A stretch of DNA of 64,000 bases from CAMDBL01 sp964498125 (GTDB lineage Bacteria; Pseudomonadota; Alphaproteobacteria; Rhizobiales; Hyphomicrobiaceae): NCBI GenBank assembly GCA_964498125.1, contig CAZCGE010000113.1, positions 21,775 through 85,774 on the forward strand, given 5' to 3'. Both the position numbers and the translations under genes were made by a program. Every line of letters begins with the position of its first letter. Positions within the stretch are counted from its first letter, which is position 1. Positions 40,290-48,779 of this stretch are shown piece after piece. A model generated the notes under the pieces. That model was not told the origin of the DNA. It worked only from the letters and a program-made list of their open reading frames with translations, and made no database searches.

Positions 40290-40520
40290 ATGAACAAGAT
40301 CCTGCAGCCAGTGATCGAGAAGGCGGAAGTGCTATGCGAGGCCGACCAGCGCGAGCTGGCGCATTCGATTGAGCATTTTATCGCAGCCCGTGCCGCGCGA
40401 TCGACACCGCTGAGTGATGAGGACCGCGCCGCCATCATCGAGGCGCTGGACGAGGTGGAGCGCGGAGAATTCGCCACCGAGGCCGAGATCGACGCGGTCT
40501 TGCGTCGCCCCTGGAAATGA
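40290..40520 (+). CDS. Antitoxin-like small protein
   Basis: 76 residues, acidic. The second half (DEDRAAIIEALDEVERGEFA, then a short acidic tail ending RRPWK) resembles the C-terminal region of RelB/ParD-type antitoxins that wraps the toxin. No toxin gene follows directly; a second antitoxin-like gene starts 26 bases later. It may be a duplicate antitoxin or regulator of the module. The family call is by pattern only. Confidence 0.55.
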   Translation: MNKILQPVIEKAEVLCEADQRELAHSIEHFIAARAARSTPLSDEDRAAIIEALDEVERGEFATEAEIDAVLRRPWK

Positions 40521-40546
40521 CGGCCCGGCTCTGATAGTCTTTCAAT

Positions 40547-40765
40547 ATGACCGACAAAGCTAAAATTCTGATCGCCGAGGCGCGCAACCTCTCGCCGGAG
40601 GAGCGCATCGAGATCGCCGAGGCCATGATGGCGAGCCTCGATCCGCCTGATGCCGATGATCGTGCGTGGCTTGCAGAGGCGAAGGATCGCCTCGCGGCCT
40701 ATCGGCAGGGAGAGCTTGGCGCACGTGATTTCGACGACGTACTGGCCAAGTACGCGAATCAATGA
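40547..40765 (+). CDS. Addiction-module antitoxin component
   Basis: 72 residues: ILIAEARNLSPEERIEIAEA, MMASLDPPD and RLAAYRQGELGARDFDDVL match the short helical antitoxin family found in front of ParE/RelE toxins (addiction module component type). Its TGA overlaps the toxin ATG by ATGA, the usual coupling of antitoxin and toxin. It should bind and neutralise the downstream protein and repress the operon. Confidence 0.85.
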   Translation: MTDKAKILIAEARNLSPEERIEIAEAMMASLDPPDADDRAWLAEAKDRLAAYRQGELGARDFDDVLAKYANQ

Positions 40766-41064
40766 AGATTTGGCTCCTCGACATTGCGGAGCTGGAATTG
40801 GACGAGGCCGTCGCTTGGTACCGCGGCAAGGGAGCCGACGTCGTGAGTCGGTTCCTCGCCGAGGTTGCCACTGGCCGGGAGCGAATCCTCACTCATCCGA
40901 ATGCCTGGCATCCTATGGGCGATGGCGTGCGCCGGTATCGGCTGGATCGGTTTCCTTACGGGATCATCTATGTCGTCGAGAAGGATGAGATCATCGTCCT
41001 TGCCGTAGCTCATTTGCACCGCCATCCGGACTATTGGCGTGAGCGGATCGCTTCACGGCAGTGA
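40762..41064 (+). CDS. ParE/RelE-family type II toxin
   Basis: 100 residues, the normal size. WLLDIAELELDEAVAWYRGK, then VSRFLAEVATGRERILTHPN, RYRLDRFPYGIIYVVEKDE and IIVLAVAHLHRHPDYW are the strand/helix pattern of the ParE-RelE superfamily. The substitution of mRNA-cleaving residues and the YGIIY-AHLHRHP pattern favour the ParE (gyrase-poisoning) side, but this cannot be settled by eye. It is coupled to the antitoxin by a four-base overlap. Confidence 0.88.
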   Translation: MKIWLLDIAELELDEAVAWYRGKGADVVSRFLAEVATGRERILTHPNAWHPMGDGVRRYRLDRFPYGIIYVVEKDEIIVLAVAHLHRHPDYWRERIASRQ

Positions 41065-41176
41065 CTGTTTCGGCCGCCATTATCCCACCCGCAATTGCCC
41101 GACTTCGGCGCTGCTGCTTGCCATGCCTCTGCTGCCAGGTTTGACTGGCCCCAAACTTTGCGACCCCGGAGCCCCC

Positions 41177-41971
41177 ATGTCCGCCACCTACGCCACTCTC
41201 GCCCTCACCACGCCCGTGCCGAATGTCCTGGTCGTCACCATGAACCGGCCCGAGGCGATGAATGCCATGAACACGCAGATGATGATTGATCTGCGCGACT
41301 GCTTCATGAGCTTCTACGTCGATGCCGACGCCGCCCGCTGCATCGTGCTGACCGGGGCCGGCGACAAGGCCTTCTGCGCCGGCGCGGATCTGAAAGAGCG
41401 CAACGGCATGACGGACGCCACCTGGCGGCGCCAGCATGCCATCGTCGAGCAGACCGTGCGCGCCCTGGTCGACTGCCCGATCCCGGTGCTGGCCGCCGTC
41501 AATGGCGCGGCCTACGCGGGGGGCTGCGAGTTGGCGCTCGGCTGCGATTTCATCTATGCCGCCGAGCATGCCCGCTTCGCCCAGACCGAGGTGGCGCTCG
41601 GCATCATCCCCGGCGCCATGGGCACGCAGAACCTGCCGCGCGCCGTCGGCCAGCGCCGCGCCAAGGAGCTGATTTTGACCGGAAAACCGTTCAGCGCCGC
41701 AGAAGCTTTGCAGTGGGGCCTCGTCAACCGCGTGCTGCCAGGCCCCGACCTGATGCAGGAGGCGCTGGCAACCGCCACCCGCATCGCCGACAACGCGCCG
41801 GTCGCCGTGCGCCAGGCCAAGAAGTCGATCGACAAGGCCGGCGACCTCGGCCGCGCCGACGGCTACAGCTTCGAGATCGAGGCCTATAATCGCACCGTTG
41901 GCACCGAGGATCGCCAGGAAGGCATCCGCGCCTTCAACGAGAAGAGAAAGCCGCAGTACAAGGGGCGGTGA
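41177..41971 (+). CDS. Enoyl-CoA hydratase/isomerase family protein
   Basis: 264 residues of crotonase fold. Oxyanion-hole stretch KAFCAGADLKE at about 65-74 and GGCELALGCDF. Both hydratase acids appear present, E118 and E138 (AQTEVALGIIPG). AMGTQNLPRAVG and KELILTGKPFSAAEA are typical. It likely hydrates 2-enoyl-CoA in fatty or branched-chain acid breakdown. It starts at MSATYATLAL after GGAG. It ends 18 bases from the convergent NfeD gene. Confidence 0.9.
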   Translation: MSATYATLALTTPVPNVLVVTMNRPEAMNAMNTQMMIDLRDCFMSFYVDADAARCIVLTGAGDKAFCAGADLKERNGMTDATWRRQHAIVEQTVRALVDCPIPVLAAVNGAAYAGGCELALGCDFIYAAEHARFAQTEVALGIIPGAMGTQNLPRAVGQRRAKELILTGKPFSAAEALQWGLVNRVLPGPDLMQEALATATRIADNAPVAVRQAKKSIDKAGDLGRADGYSFEIEAYNRTVGTEDRQEGIRAFNEKRKPQYKGR

Positions 41972-41989
41972 GGCGAATCGGACGGTGGC

Positions 41990-42463
41990 TCACCCCGCCA
42001 CGCGCTCGACCACCAGCACCGTGCCACGCGTGCCCGTCACCTTGGCTTGGGCGCCTTCGGGCAGATCGGGGCCTTGGGCGGTCCACACCGTGTCGCCGAC
42101 CTTGATCTTGCCGCGACCGCCGACGATCGCCTCGGCCACCGTGCAGGTCCAGCCGAGGTATTGCTCGGCACGCGCATTGAGGCCGGGCTCATCGCTGGTC
42201 CTGTGCTCCGGCCGGGCCCAGCGACCCACGCAAAACACCGTCGCCACCGAAAGCGCGACGAAGACGACGACCTGCACCGGCCAGGCCAGACCCGCGCCGA
42301 GCCCCGCCAAACTCAGCGCTAAAGCGCCGACCACGGCGGCGGCGACACCGAACCACAGGAAATGCACGCCCGGCACCACCATCTCCAGCGCCAGGAGAAT
42401 GGCTGCGGCCATGAACCAGGTCCAGGATCCAAATTGCGTCACGTAATCGAGCATCGGCATCAT
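41990..42463 (-). CDS. NfeD family membrane protein
   Basis: 157 residues: two to three transmembrane helices (FMAAAILLALEMVVPGVHFL, FGVAAAVVGALALSLAGLGA, VQVVVFVALSVATVFCVGRW), then a soluble OB-fold C-terminal domain (about 95-155, VGDTVWTAQGPDLPEGAQ). NfeD proteins work with SPFH/stomatin proteins in membrane-domain or proteolytic quality-control complexes. The partner SPFH gene is immediately upstream on the same strand. Confidence 0.9.
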   Translation of the reverse strand: MMPMLDYVTQFGSWTWFMAAAILLALEMVVPGVHFLWFGVAAAVVGALALSLAGLGAGLAWPVQVVVFVALSVATVFCVGRWARPEHRTSDEPGLNARAEQYLGWTCTVAEAIVGGRGKIKVGDTVWTAQGPDLPEGAQAKVTGTRGTVLVVERVAG

Positions 42464-42505
42464 CGGTCATGTCCTTGGCAGACGCGGAATTGTACCGTGG
42501 TCTCG

Positions 42506-43495
42506 TCAGGCGGGCGGAACGCTGCTGCTCGGGCGGGACCGTGGCGGTTGCGGCGCCACCACCGCACCGCCATCCCTGCCGAACGTCTCCTTGGCGATCT
42601 CGGCCAATCCGGCCAGCGAGCCGATCACGGAAGCGGCCTCCAGCGGCATCATCAGGATCTTCTGGTTCGGCGATTTGGCGATCGATTCCAGCGCCTTTAT
42701 ATAGTTGTTGGCGACGAAGTAGTTGATCGCCTGCACGTTGCCGTTGGCGATCGCCTCGCTGACCATGCGCGTCGCCTCGGCTTCGGCCAGCGCGAAGCGC
42801 TCGCGCGCCTCGGCATCGCGGAAGGCGGCCTCCTTGCGGCCCTCGGCCTCGAGCACCACGGCCTGCTTGGCGCCCTCCGCCTTGAGGATCGCGGACTGCC
42901 GCAGGCCTTCCGACTCCAGGATCTGCGCCCGCTTCTCGCGCTCGGCCTTCATCTGCCGCGCCATCGAGTCGATGAGGTCCCGAGGCGGGGCGATGTCCTT
43001 GATCTCGATGCGGGTGACCTTGACGCCCCAGGCCTCGGTGGCGGCATCGACCACGTTCAGCAGGCGGGCATTGATCTGGTCACGATTGGAGAGCAACTCG
43101 TCGAGCACCATCGAGCCCATCACGGTACGGATGTTGGTCATCGTCAGGTTGATGGTGGCGTGCTCGAGCTGGTCGACCTCGTAGGCCGACTTGGCTGCAT
43201 TCAAGACCTGATAGAAAGCCACGCCGTCGACGTTGACCATGGCGTTGTCGCGCGTGATCACGTCCTGCGAGGGGATGTTGATCACCTGCTCCTTGACGTT
43301 GACGCGGTGGCCAACGCGCTCCATCACCGGGATCAGAATATGCAACCCTGGCTGCAGCGTGCGCGTATATCGACCGAAATTCTCCACCGTATAGTTGTAG
43401 CCCTGCGGCACGATCTTGATCGTCGACCAAAGGACGAACACGGCGAGGACAACCAGCAGGACTCCCAGCACTTCGAAACCGCTGAAATGGAGCAT
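42506..43495 (-). CDS. SPFH/band 7 (stomatin/QmcA-like) membrane protein
   Basis: 329 residues. One N-terminal transmembrane helix (GVLLVVLAVFVLWSTIKIVP), the SPFH domain (about 25-190, VPQGYNYTVENFGRYTRTL, VDGVAFYQV, DLIDSMARQMKAEREKRA), a long alanine/glutamate coiled coil (about 190-270) and a C-terminal Pro/Ser-rich tail. It forms oligomeric membrane scaffolds. It is paired with nfeD. The ATG at 43495 is preferred; an in-frame TTG eight codons upstream is possible. Confidence 0.92.
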   Translation of the reverse strand: MLHFSGFEVLGVLLVVLAVFVLWSTIKIVPQGYNYTVENFGRYTRTLQPGLHILIPVMERVGHRVNVKEQVINIPSQDVITRDNAMVNVDGVAFYQVLNAAKSAYEVDQLEHATINLTMTNIRTVMGSMVLDELLSNRDQINARLLNVVDAATEAWGVKVTRIEIKDIAPPRDLIDSMARQMKAEREKRAQILESEGLRQSAILKAEGAKQAVVLEAEGRKEAAFRDAEARERFALAEAEATRMVSEAIANGNVQAINYFVANNYIKALESIAKSPNQKILMMPLEAASVIGSLAGLAEIAKETFGRDGGAVVAPQPPRSRPSSSVPPA

Positions 43496-43703
43496 GAGGA
43501 ATATTCCTATATGGGACAAGCAGTCGGGTTTTGGTCATGATCTACACTGAACATCCAAACAGTCGGTAAATATGTCGGTTTGCACCCACGTCCGTTCAAT
43601 GGGTTGCAAAACAATATTTATGTTGCAGATGAGCGGAATGGCGAGGTGTATGCGCACCGTCGCAGGCCTCCCAAAAAAGCCATGGTCTGGTGCGGAGCGA
43701 CAA

Positions 43704-43770
43704 CTAGAGCATTTTCCGCCAAAGTGGGCACCGGTTTGGCGTGAGACAAATGCGACAAACAAAGGACTAG
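43704..43770. repeat. Rhizobial-type intergenic repeat, family E
   Basis: 67-bp element running from CTAGAGCATTTTCCGCC to CTAG, with an internal GTGGGCACCGGTTT stretch; this wording is familiar from short intergenic repeats of Hyphomicrobiales genomes. Its last CTAG (43767-43770) overlaps the TAG stop of the adjacent minus-strand monooxygenase gene. A half copy is at 28689. Confidence 0.68.
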
Positions 43771-45167
43771 TGCGCTTTCCCCTGATTCAATTCGAGTGGC
43801 AAGCGCGCCACGTGCAGCGCCGTCGGTCGCTCCGAGCCGATGCCGACGTCGCGCACCTGGGCTCGGGCGCGCCGTTGCGCCTCTTTCAGCGTGCGGCGCA
43901 AGTCCTGGAAGTAGGGCATGTGCTCGACCTCGATGCCATGGCGCGGCGTGTCCTTGAAATAGCGCCGCACCCAGGCCTTGCGCGTGGCGATCTCGTCGAG
44001 CATCTCAGGTCTGGCCGGCAGCACGGCGCGGCCCAGCTCGAACTCGCGCAGCCAGCGGATCTGGCCTTCCGTGATCCAGTTGAGCGAGGAGTCGGAATTG
44101 AAGAAGGCGAGGAAATACAGGCCGCGCCAGTCCGGCGGCACGATGCGCATGTAGAGATCGAGGCTGTTGTCCTTGATCGCCGCGATCTCCGGCTTGATGA
44201 ACGGCAGGTCGAGTTCGAAGCCGGTGGCCGCGATCAGCGTGTCGAAATCCTCGCGCGTGCCGTCACTGAAGGTCACCCTCTGCCCACTGATCGCCGCGAT
44301 ACCCTGCTTGACGCCCACCCGGTGGTACTTGATGTGGTTGACGATGTTGGCGTTGGAGGTGGCGTGCACTTTCTTGCTCGATGGCGCAAAGCCGAGATCG
44401 GCCATGCTGCCGTGCACCACCCAGGTGAGGAAGCGCACGGCAAGCGTGCGCACGGCGGCCGGCACCCAAGGTTTGTAGAATGGCTTGACCACGTCCCAGA
44501 ACGGCCGGCCGAAGATCAGCTTCGGGATGATCAGCGGCGTCGAGCGCCCGACCATGACGGTGCGCTCGGCGATCGTGGCCAGATCGCTGGCGATGTCGCA
44601 GGAGCTGTTGCCGACGCCGACGATGCAGATGCGCTTGCCGCCAAATGCCGCCGGGTCCTTGTAATGATGACTGTGCAGATACTCGCCCTTGAAGCCGTCG
44701 CGCAGCATCGGCACCTGGTGGGGCTTGGTCAGGTGCCCCGAGGCGATGATGACCGTGTCGTAGTCGTCGATCGTGCCGGTATCCGTCTCGATCTGCCAGC
44801 GTGGGCGCGCGGGGTGATACCCCGGCGCCGGGCGCACATCCGTGACGCAGGTCTTGAACCTGATGCGGCGCGTAACGCCGAAATGTTCGGCATAGGCCTC
44901 GAGATAGGCCGCCATGTCCTTGTGGTCGGGGAAAGGCTGGACACGCGCGTCGAAGGGAAAGTCCTTGAACGCCGTCAGGTCACGCGCGGTATTGATATGC
45001 AGCGTCTTGTAGGCGGACGAGCGGTTATTGTCGTTGTTGTAGACCCACATGCCGCCAACCCGCGAGCCGATCTCGTAGAGTGTCACCTCCCAGCCGGCTT
45101 CCAGCATGTGCTTGGCGGCGCAAATGCCGGCCGCACCCGCTCCGACAATTCCGATCGACTTGCGCAT
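43767..45167 (-). CDS. Flavin-containing monooxygenase family protein
   Basis: 466 residues. FAD-binding GAGAAG at residues 9-14 (IGIVGAGAAGICAAKHM), the FMO fingerprint FKGEYLHSHHY (FxGxxxHxxxY), and the NADPH-binding GVGNSSCDIA. It oxidises a nitrogen, sulfur or carbonyl centre with NADPH and oxygen; the substrate is unknown. The start at 45167 (MRKSIGIVGAG) has AAGG 8 bases before it; an ATG five codons upstream (45182) is an alternative. Its stop codon lies in an intergenic repeat. It is divergent from the hydroxyisobutyrate dehydrogenase-like gene. Confidence 0.9.
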   Translation of the reverse strand: MRKSIGIVGAGAAGICAAKHMLEAGWEVTLYEIGSRVGGMWVYNNDNNRSSAYKTLHINTARDLTAFKDFPFDARVQPFPDHKDMAAYLEAYAEHFGVTRRIRFKTCVTDVRPAPGYHPARPRWQIETDTGTIDDYDTVIIASGHLTKPHQVPMLRDGFKGEYLHSHHYKDPAAFGGKRICIVGVGNSSCDIASDLATIAERTVMVGRSTPLIIPKLIFGRPFWDVVKPFYKPWVPAAVRTLAVRFLTWVVHGSMADLGFAPSSKKVHATSNANIVNHIKYHRVGVKQGIAAISGQRVTFSDGTREDFDTLIAATGFELDLPFIKPEIAAIKDNSLDLYMRIVPPDWRGLYFLAFFNSDSSLNWITEGQIRWLREFELGRAVLPARPEMLDEIATRKAWVRRYFKDTPRHGIEVEHMPYFQDLRRTLKEAQRRARAQVRDVGIGSERPTALHVARLPLELNQGKAH

Positions 45168-45355
45168 TGCAACGGCCTTCATCCTGGCGCCTTGGCTTCC
45201 AAGCAGTGCTTTTTTACCTCTGCCCGCGGCGAAACGGCGAGAGGGGGTGAATTGAACCGCGGCCATGATATACAAAGCCGCACAGGAAAACCAAAGCCGT
45301 CGCGCACTGCGCCATGCACTGCACCACGGCGCCAGACCAGGGAAGGAAGTGGCAG

Positions 45356-46261
45356 ATGGCAGGCGAGACAATTGGCTTTGTCGGCGTCGGACGCATGGGC
45401 GGGCCGATGGCTGGGCGGCTCATCGATGCCGGCTACAAACTGTGCATCTTCGATACCAGCAAGGCCGCGCTCGAACCGCTGGCTCAGCGCGGCGCCACGG
45501 TGGCCAAATCCGCTGCCGACGTTGCAGCCCAGGTCGAAACAGTGCTCCTCAGTCTGCCGACCCCGCCCATCGTCAAGGCGGTGACGCTGGGCGAGGGCGG
45601 CGTCGTGCACGGCGGCAAAGTGCGCAGCATCGTCGATCTGTCGACCACGGGGCCGAGTGCCGCCGCCGAGATCGCCAAGGACGTCACCGCGAAGAAGATC
45701 GCCTGGATCGACTCGCCGGTCAGCGGCGGCGTCTCCGGCGCCAAGGCCGGCACCCTCGGCGTCATGGTTTCCGGCCCCAAGGCCGAATGCGACCGCCTCG
45801 AGCCCATGCTGAAAGTCTTCGGCAAGTATTTCTACACCGGCGACAAGGCCGGTCTCGCCCAGTCCGCCAAGCTCTGCAACAACATGCTGTCGATGGGGGC
45901 CTTGGCGCTGACCTCGGAAGTGATGGCGATGGGCACCAAGGCCGGGCTCGACCCCAAGGTGCTGCTCGACATCATCAACGTCTCCAGCGGCCGCAACACG
46001 TCGACGATGGACAAGTTCCCCAAGGCGGTGCTACCGCGCACGTTCGATTTCGCCTTCGCCACGGGGCTTGCTTACAAGGACGTGCGGCTGTGCGTCGACG
46101 AGGCGGAAGCCATCGGCGTGCCAATGATCGTCGGTTCCGCCGTGCGCCAGATGTGGGCGGTCACGCAAGCCAAATACGGCGCCGACTCCGATTTCACCGA
46201 GATTGCCAAGGTGCTCGAAGAATGGGCCGGTGTGGAGATCAAGGCGCGCGGGAACAAGTAG
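45356..46261 (+). CDS. 3-hydroxyisobutyrate dehydrogenase-like (beta-hydroxyacid dehydrogenase) protein
   Basis: 301 residues. N-terminal Rossmann motif FVGVGRMGGPMAGRLIDAG, substrate-binding DSPVSGGVSGAKAGTL, and catalytic lysine in AKLCNNML. The family reduces or oxidises beta-hydroxyacids (3-hydroxyisobutyrate, tartronate semialdehyde and similar) with NAD(P). GGAAGG precedes the ATG. The TAG stop is formed by the first bases of repeat family A copy 2, so the C-terminus may have been reset by the repeat. Confidence 0.9.
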   Translation: MAGETIGFVGVGRMGGPMAGRLIDAGYKLCIFDTSKAALEPLAQRGATVAKSAADVAAQVETVLLSLPTPPIVKAVTLGEGGVVHGGKVRSIVDLSTTGPSAAAEIAKDVTAKKIAWIDSPVSGGVSGAKAGTLGVMVSGPKAECDRLEPMLKVFGKYFYTGDKAGLAQSAKLCNNMLSMGALALTSEVMAMGTKAGLDPKVLLDIINVSSGRNTSTMDKFPKAVLPRTFDFAFATGLAYKDVRLCVDEAEAIGVPMIVGSAVRQMWAVTQAKYGADSDFTEIAKVLEEWAGVEIKARGNK

Positions 46262-46373
46262 GTCGGGTCGACCCCGGCATCTGCACTAAGCCGGGGGAGA
46301 CCCGACATTGCCGACCGCCGACCGAAGTGTCGGATCTCCCCCGGATCAAGTGTCCGGGCTCGACCCGACCGAC
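46258..46373. repeat. Palindromic intergenic element, family A, copy 2
   Basis: Same left end as copy 1 (GTAGGTCGGGTCGA at 46258-46271, followed by CCCCGG and CTGCACTA in both). The right end TCGACCCGACC is at 46360-46370. The interior has CCCGACATTGCCGAC and a CCCCGGATCAAG insertion absent from copy 1. The left end includes the stop codon of the upstream dehydrogenase gene. Confidence 0.82.
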
Positions 46374-46426
46374 GACGCACGAACAGCGCATTGCACGACC
46401 CCACCCCGCGCGCCTATATCTTCGCC

Positions 46427-47281
46427 ATGACCAACACGCTCCCGTTTCGCAAGATGAACGGTCTCGGCAACGAGATCGTGGTGGTGGATTTGCGCGGCCA
46501 GAAGCAGGTCATCACGGCCGACGAGGCGGCAGGCATCGCCGCCGCGCCGCGATCGCACTTCGACCAGATGATGGTGCTGCATGATCCGCGCACCAAAGGC
46601 ACCGATGCCTTTGTCCGCATTTACAATGCGGACGGCTCGCATTCGGGGGCGTGCGGCAACGGTACCCGCTGCATCGGCTGGCTGCTGGCCGTCGAGACGG
46701 GCCGCAAGACCCTGCAATTCGAGACCGATGCCGGACTGCTCGACGTATCGGTCGGCAGCATCAATGCGATCACCGTCGATATGGGCTCGCCGCGCTTCGG
46801 CTGGGCCGAGATTCCGCTGCGCGATCCGTTCCACGACACGCGACGCATCGAGCTGCAGATCGGGCCGATCGAAAATCCGGTGCTGCACACGCCCTCGGCG
46901 GTCAACGTCGGCAATCCGCACGCCGTGTTCTGGGTCGAAAACGTCGTCGCCTACGACCTTAGACACATCGGCCCGCTGTTGGAGAACCATCCGATCTTCC
47001 CCGAGCGGGCCAATATCTCGCTCGCCCACGTCGCCTCGCGCACGGCAATCGGGTTGCGCACCTGGGAACGCGGCGCCGGGTTGACCAAGGCGTGCGGATC
47101 GGCGGCCTGTGCCGCCGTCGTCTGCGCCGCCCGGCTCGAGCGCACCGGGCGCAAGGTCGATGTGACGCTGCCGGGCGGTGTGCTCGAGATCGAATGGACC
47201 GCCGGCAACCGCATCCTGATGACGGGCCCCGCCGAAGATGAATACAGCGGTGAGGTGACGCTGCCGGCCGCGCGGGCCTGA
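46427..47281 (+). CDS. dapF: Diaminopimelate epimerase
   Basis: Converts LL- to meso-diaminopimelate for lysine and peptidoglycan. 284 residues. The catalytic cysteine pair is C76 (SGACGNGTRC) and C223 (LTKACGSAACA). Other signatures: FRKMNGLGNEIVVVD, NVGNPHAVFWV, ISLAHVASR and ERGAGLT. In many alphaproteobacteria it is followed by mtaB and ftsY; here ftsY follows after a 331-base gap with no mtaB. Confidence 0.96.
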   Translation: MTNTLPFRKMNGLGNEIVVVDLRGQKQVITADEAAGIAAAPRSHFDQMMVLHDPRTKGTDAFVRIYNADGSHSGACGNGTRCIGWLLAVETGRKTLQFETDAGLLDVSVGSINAITVDMGSPRFGWAEIPLRDPFHDTRRIELQIGPIENPVLHTPSAVNVGNPHAVFWVENVVAYDLRHIGPLLENHPIFPERANISLAHVASRTAIGLRTWERGAGLTKACGSAACAAVVCAARLERTGRKVDVTLPGGVLEIEWTAGNRILMTGPAEDEYSGEVTLPAARA

Positions 47282-47612
47282 GGGCCCCGGCATGCGACTT
47301 TCGTTGGCGCGACACAATGGTCGGCGGGCCTAGCGCATGTCACAGCCACCACCTATCTGTAGGCGCAGCCCATACGCGCGGGAGTTGGTCGCGCCCGCCA
47401 CAGCAGATGTTTCGTGCTGCGTTTTTGTGTCCAGGTGCCACCTTGCAGCCACAGTCCGATGGTGCCAGTGATCAGCGCATGTCAAAGCCACTCATGATAT
47501 CCTCGGGCTGCCGGCTCAATGCCAGAAAACCCCTGGTGAAGCGCCAGCATGCGCTGGCCAGGATTGGCGCCGCATATCCCGACGGCAGGCGTCTCTTGGG
47601 CGAGGTGGCGAC
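47282..47612. other. Gap between dapF and ftsY, no gene recognised
   Basis: 331 bases. The one long open frame on the plus strand (from 47317) has no family resemblance and unusual composition. I see no remnant of mtaB, which occupies this place in many related genomes. The last 25 bases supply the ftsY ribosome binding site (GAGGTGG before GTG at 47613). Confidence 0.5.
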
Positions 47613-48713
47613 GTGAGCGAGCCACACACACCGCCCCGCGGCCTCTTGGGCCGGCTGTTTGGCGACCGCCCCGAGCCAGGCACGCCCGCCGCCAGTCCCG
47701 GCACTGCCGCGCCGGACGCCGCCGAAGCGGCGGCGGCCATCTCGGAACTTGCTCAACAAAATGTTGATGCAACCGCGGCGGCGCCTGAGGCAGCCTCCGG
47801 CCGAGGCTGGCTGAGCCGCCTCACGTCGGGATTGACGCGCACGTCGAGCCGGCTGACCGAAGGTATTACCAGCCTCTTTACGAAAAAGAAGCTCGATGCC
47901 GATACTATTGAACGCCTCGAAGATTTGCTGATCGAAGCCGACCTGGGCGTCGAAACGGCCATGCGCATCACCGAAACCCTGTCGAAGGGCCGCTACGAAA
48001 AGGGCATCTCGCCGGAGGACGTGCACACCGTGCTGGCCTCGGAGGTCAGGCGCGTGCTCGCGCCCGTCGCCCGCCCGCTGCGGATCATTGCGGGCAATAA
48101 GCCGCACGTCATCGTCGTCGTCGGTGTCAATGGCGCCGGCAAGACCACCACGATCGGCAAGCTGGCGGCCCAGTTCCGCCGCCAAGGTCATGCCGTCATG
48201 TTGGCGGCCGGCGACACGTTCCGCGCCGCGGCGATCGACCAGCTCAGGATCTGGGGCGAGCGGACGGGGGCGCCGGTGGTTGCCCGCGCCGTTGGCGCCG
48301 ACGCCTCTGGCTTGGCTTATGACGCATTGAAGGACGCCAAGCAGGCGGGCGTGGACGTGTTGCTGATCGATACGGCAGGCCGGCTGCAGAACAAGAACGT
48401 GCTGATGGATGAGCTGGAAAAGGTCGTGCGCGTCCTGCGCAAACTCGATCCGACCGCGCCGCACGATGTTTTGCTGGTGCTCGATGCCACCACCGGCCAG
48501 AACGCGATCGGTCAGGTCGAGGTGTTTCGCGAGCGGGCCGGAGTGTCGGGCTTGATCATGACCAAATTGGATGGCACGGCTCGTGGCGGCATCCTGGTGG
48601 CAATCGCCGCGCGATTCGGGCTGCCGGTGCATGCTATCGGGGTCGGCGAGGGAATCGATGACCTGCAGCCGTTCGATGCGGATGAATTTGCCCGCGCCAT
48701 CGCGCTGGGTTAG
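47613..48713 (+). CDS. ftsY: Signal recognition particle receptor FtsY
   Basis: 366 residues. An acidic/Ala-Pro-rich A domain (1-65), then the N domain (about 65-150, LTEGITSLFTKKKLDADTIE). The GTPase NG domain has G1 GVNGAGKTTTIGKL at about 170, DTAGR at about 252-256 and TKLD at about 317-320. It docks ribosome-SRP complexes at the inner membrane. The start is GTG. The next gene, ispZ, starts 67 bases later, the usual alphaproteobacterial order. Confidence 0.97.
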   Translation: MSEPHTPPRGLLGRLFGDRPEPGTPAASPGTAAPDAAEAAAAISELAQQNVDATAAAPEAASGRGWLSRLTSGLTRTSSRLTEGITSLFTKKKLDADTIERLEDLLIEADLGVETAMRITETLSKGRYEKGISPEDVHTVLASEVRRVLAPVARPLRIIAGNKPHVIVVVGVNGAGKTTTIGKLAAQFRRQGHAVMLAAGDTFRAAAIDQLRIWGERTGAPVVARAVGADASGLAYDALKDAKQAGVDVLLIDTAGRLQNKNVLMDELEKVVRVLRKLDPTAPHDVLLVLDATTGQNAIGQVEVFRERAGVSGLIMTKLDGTARGGILVAIAARFGLPVHAIGVGEGIDDLQPFDADEFARAIALG

Positions 48714-48779
48714 TTAGGCAACAAAAGGGGGGCTCGCATCGGACACCGGGCGGGCCACGACAAGGAAGGACAAGGACGA

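Noticed and set aside
43572..45584. Plus-strand 670-codon frame opposite the flavin monooxygenase
   Set aside because: Shadow of a gene with clear FAD and NADPH motifs; no recognisable domain in the plus frame.
47317..47616. 99-codon plus-strand frame in the dapF-ftsY gap
   Set aside because: No family pattern, no ribosome binding site, composition unlike real genes.
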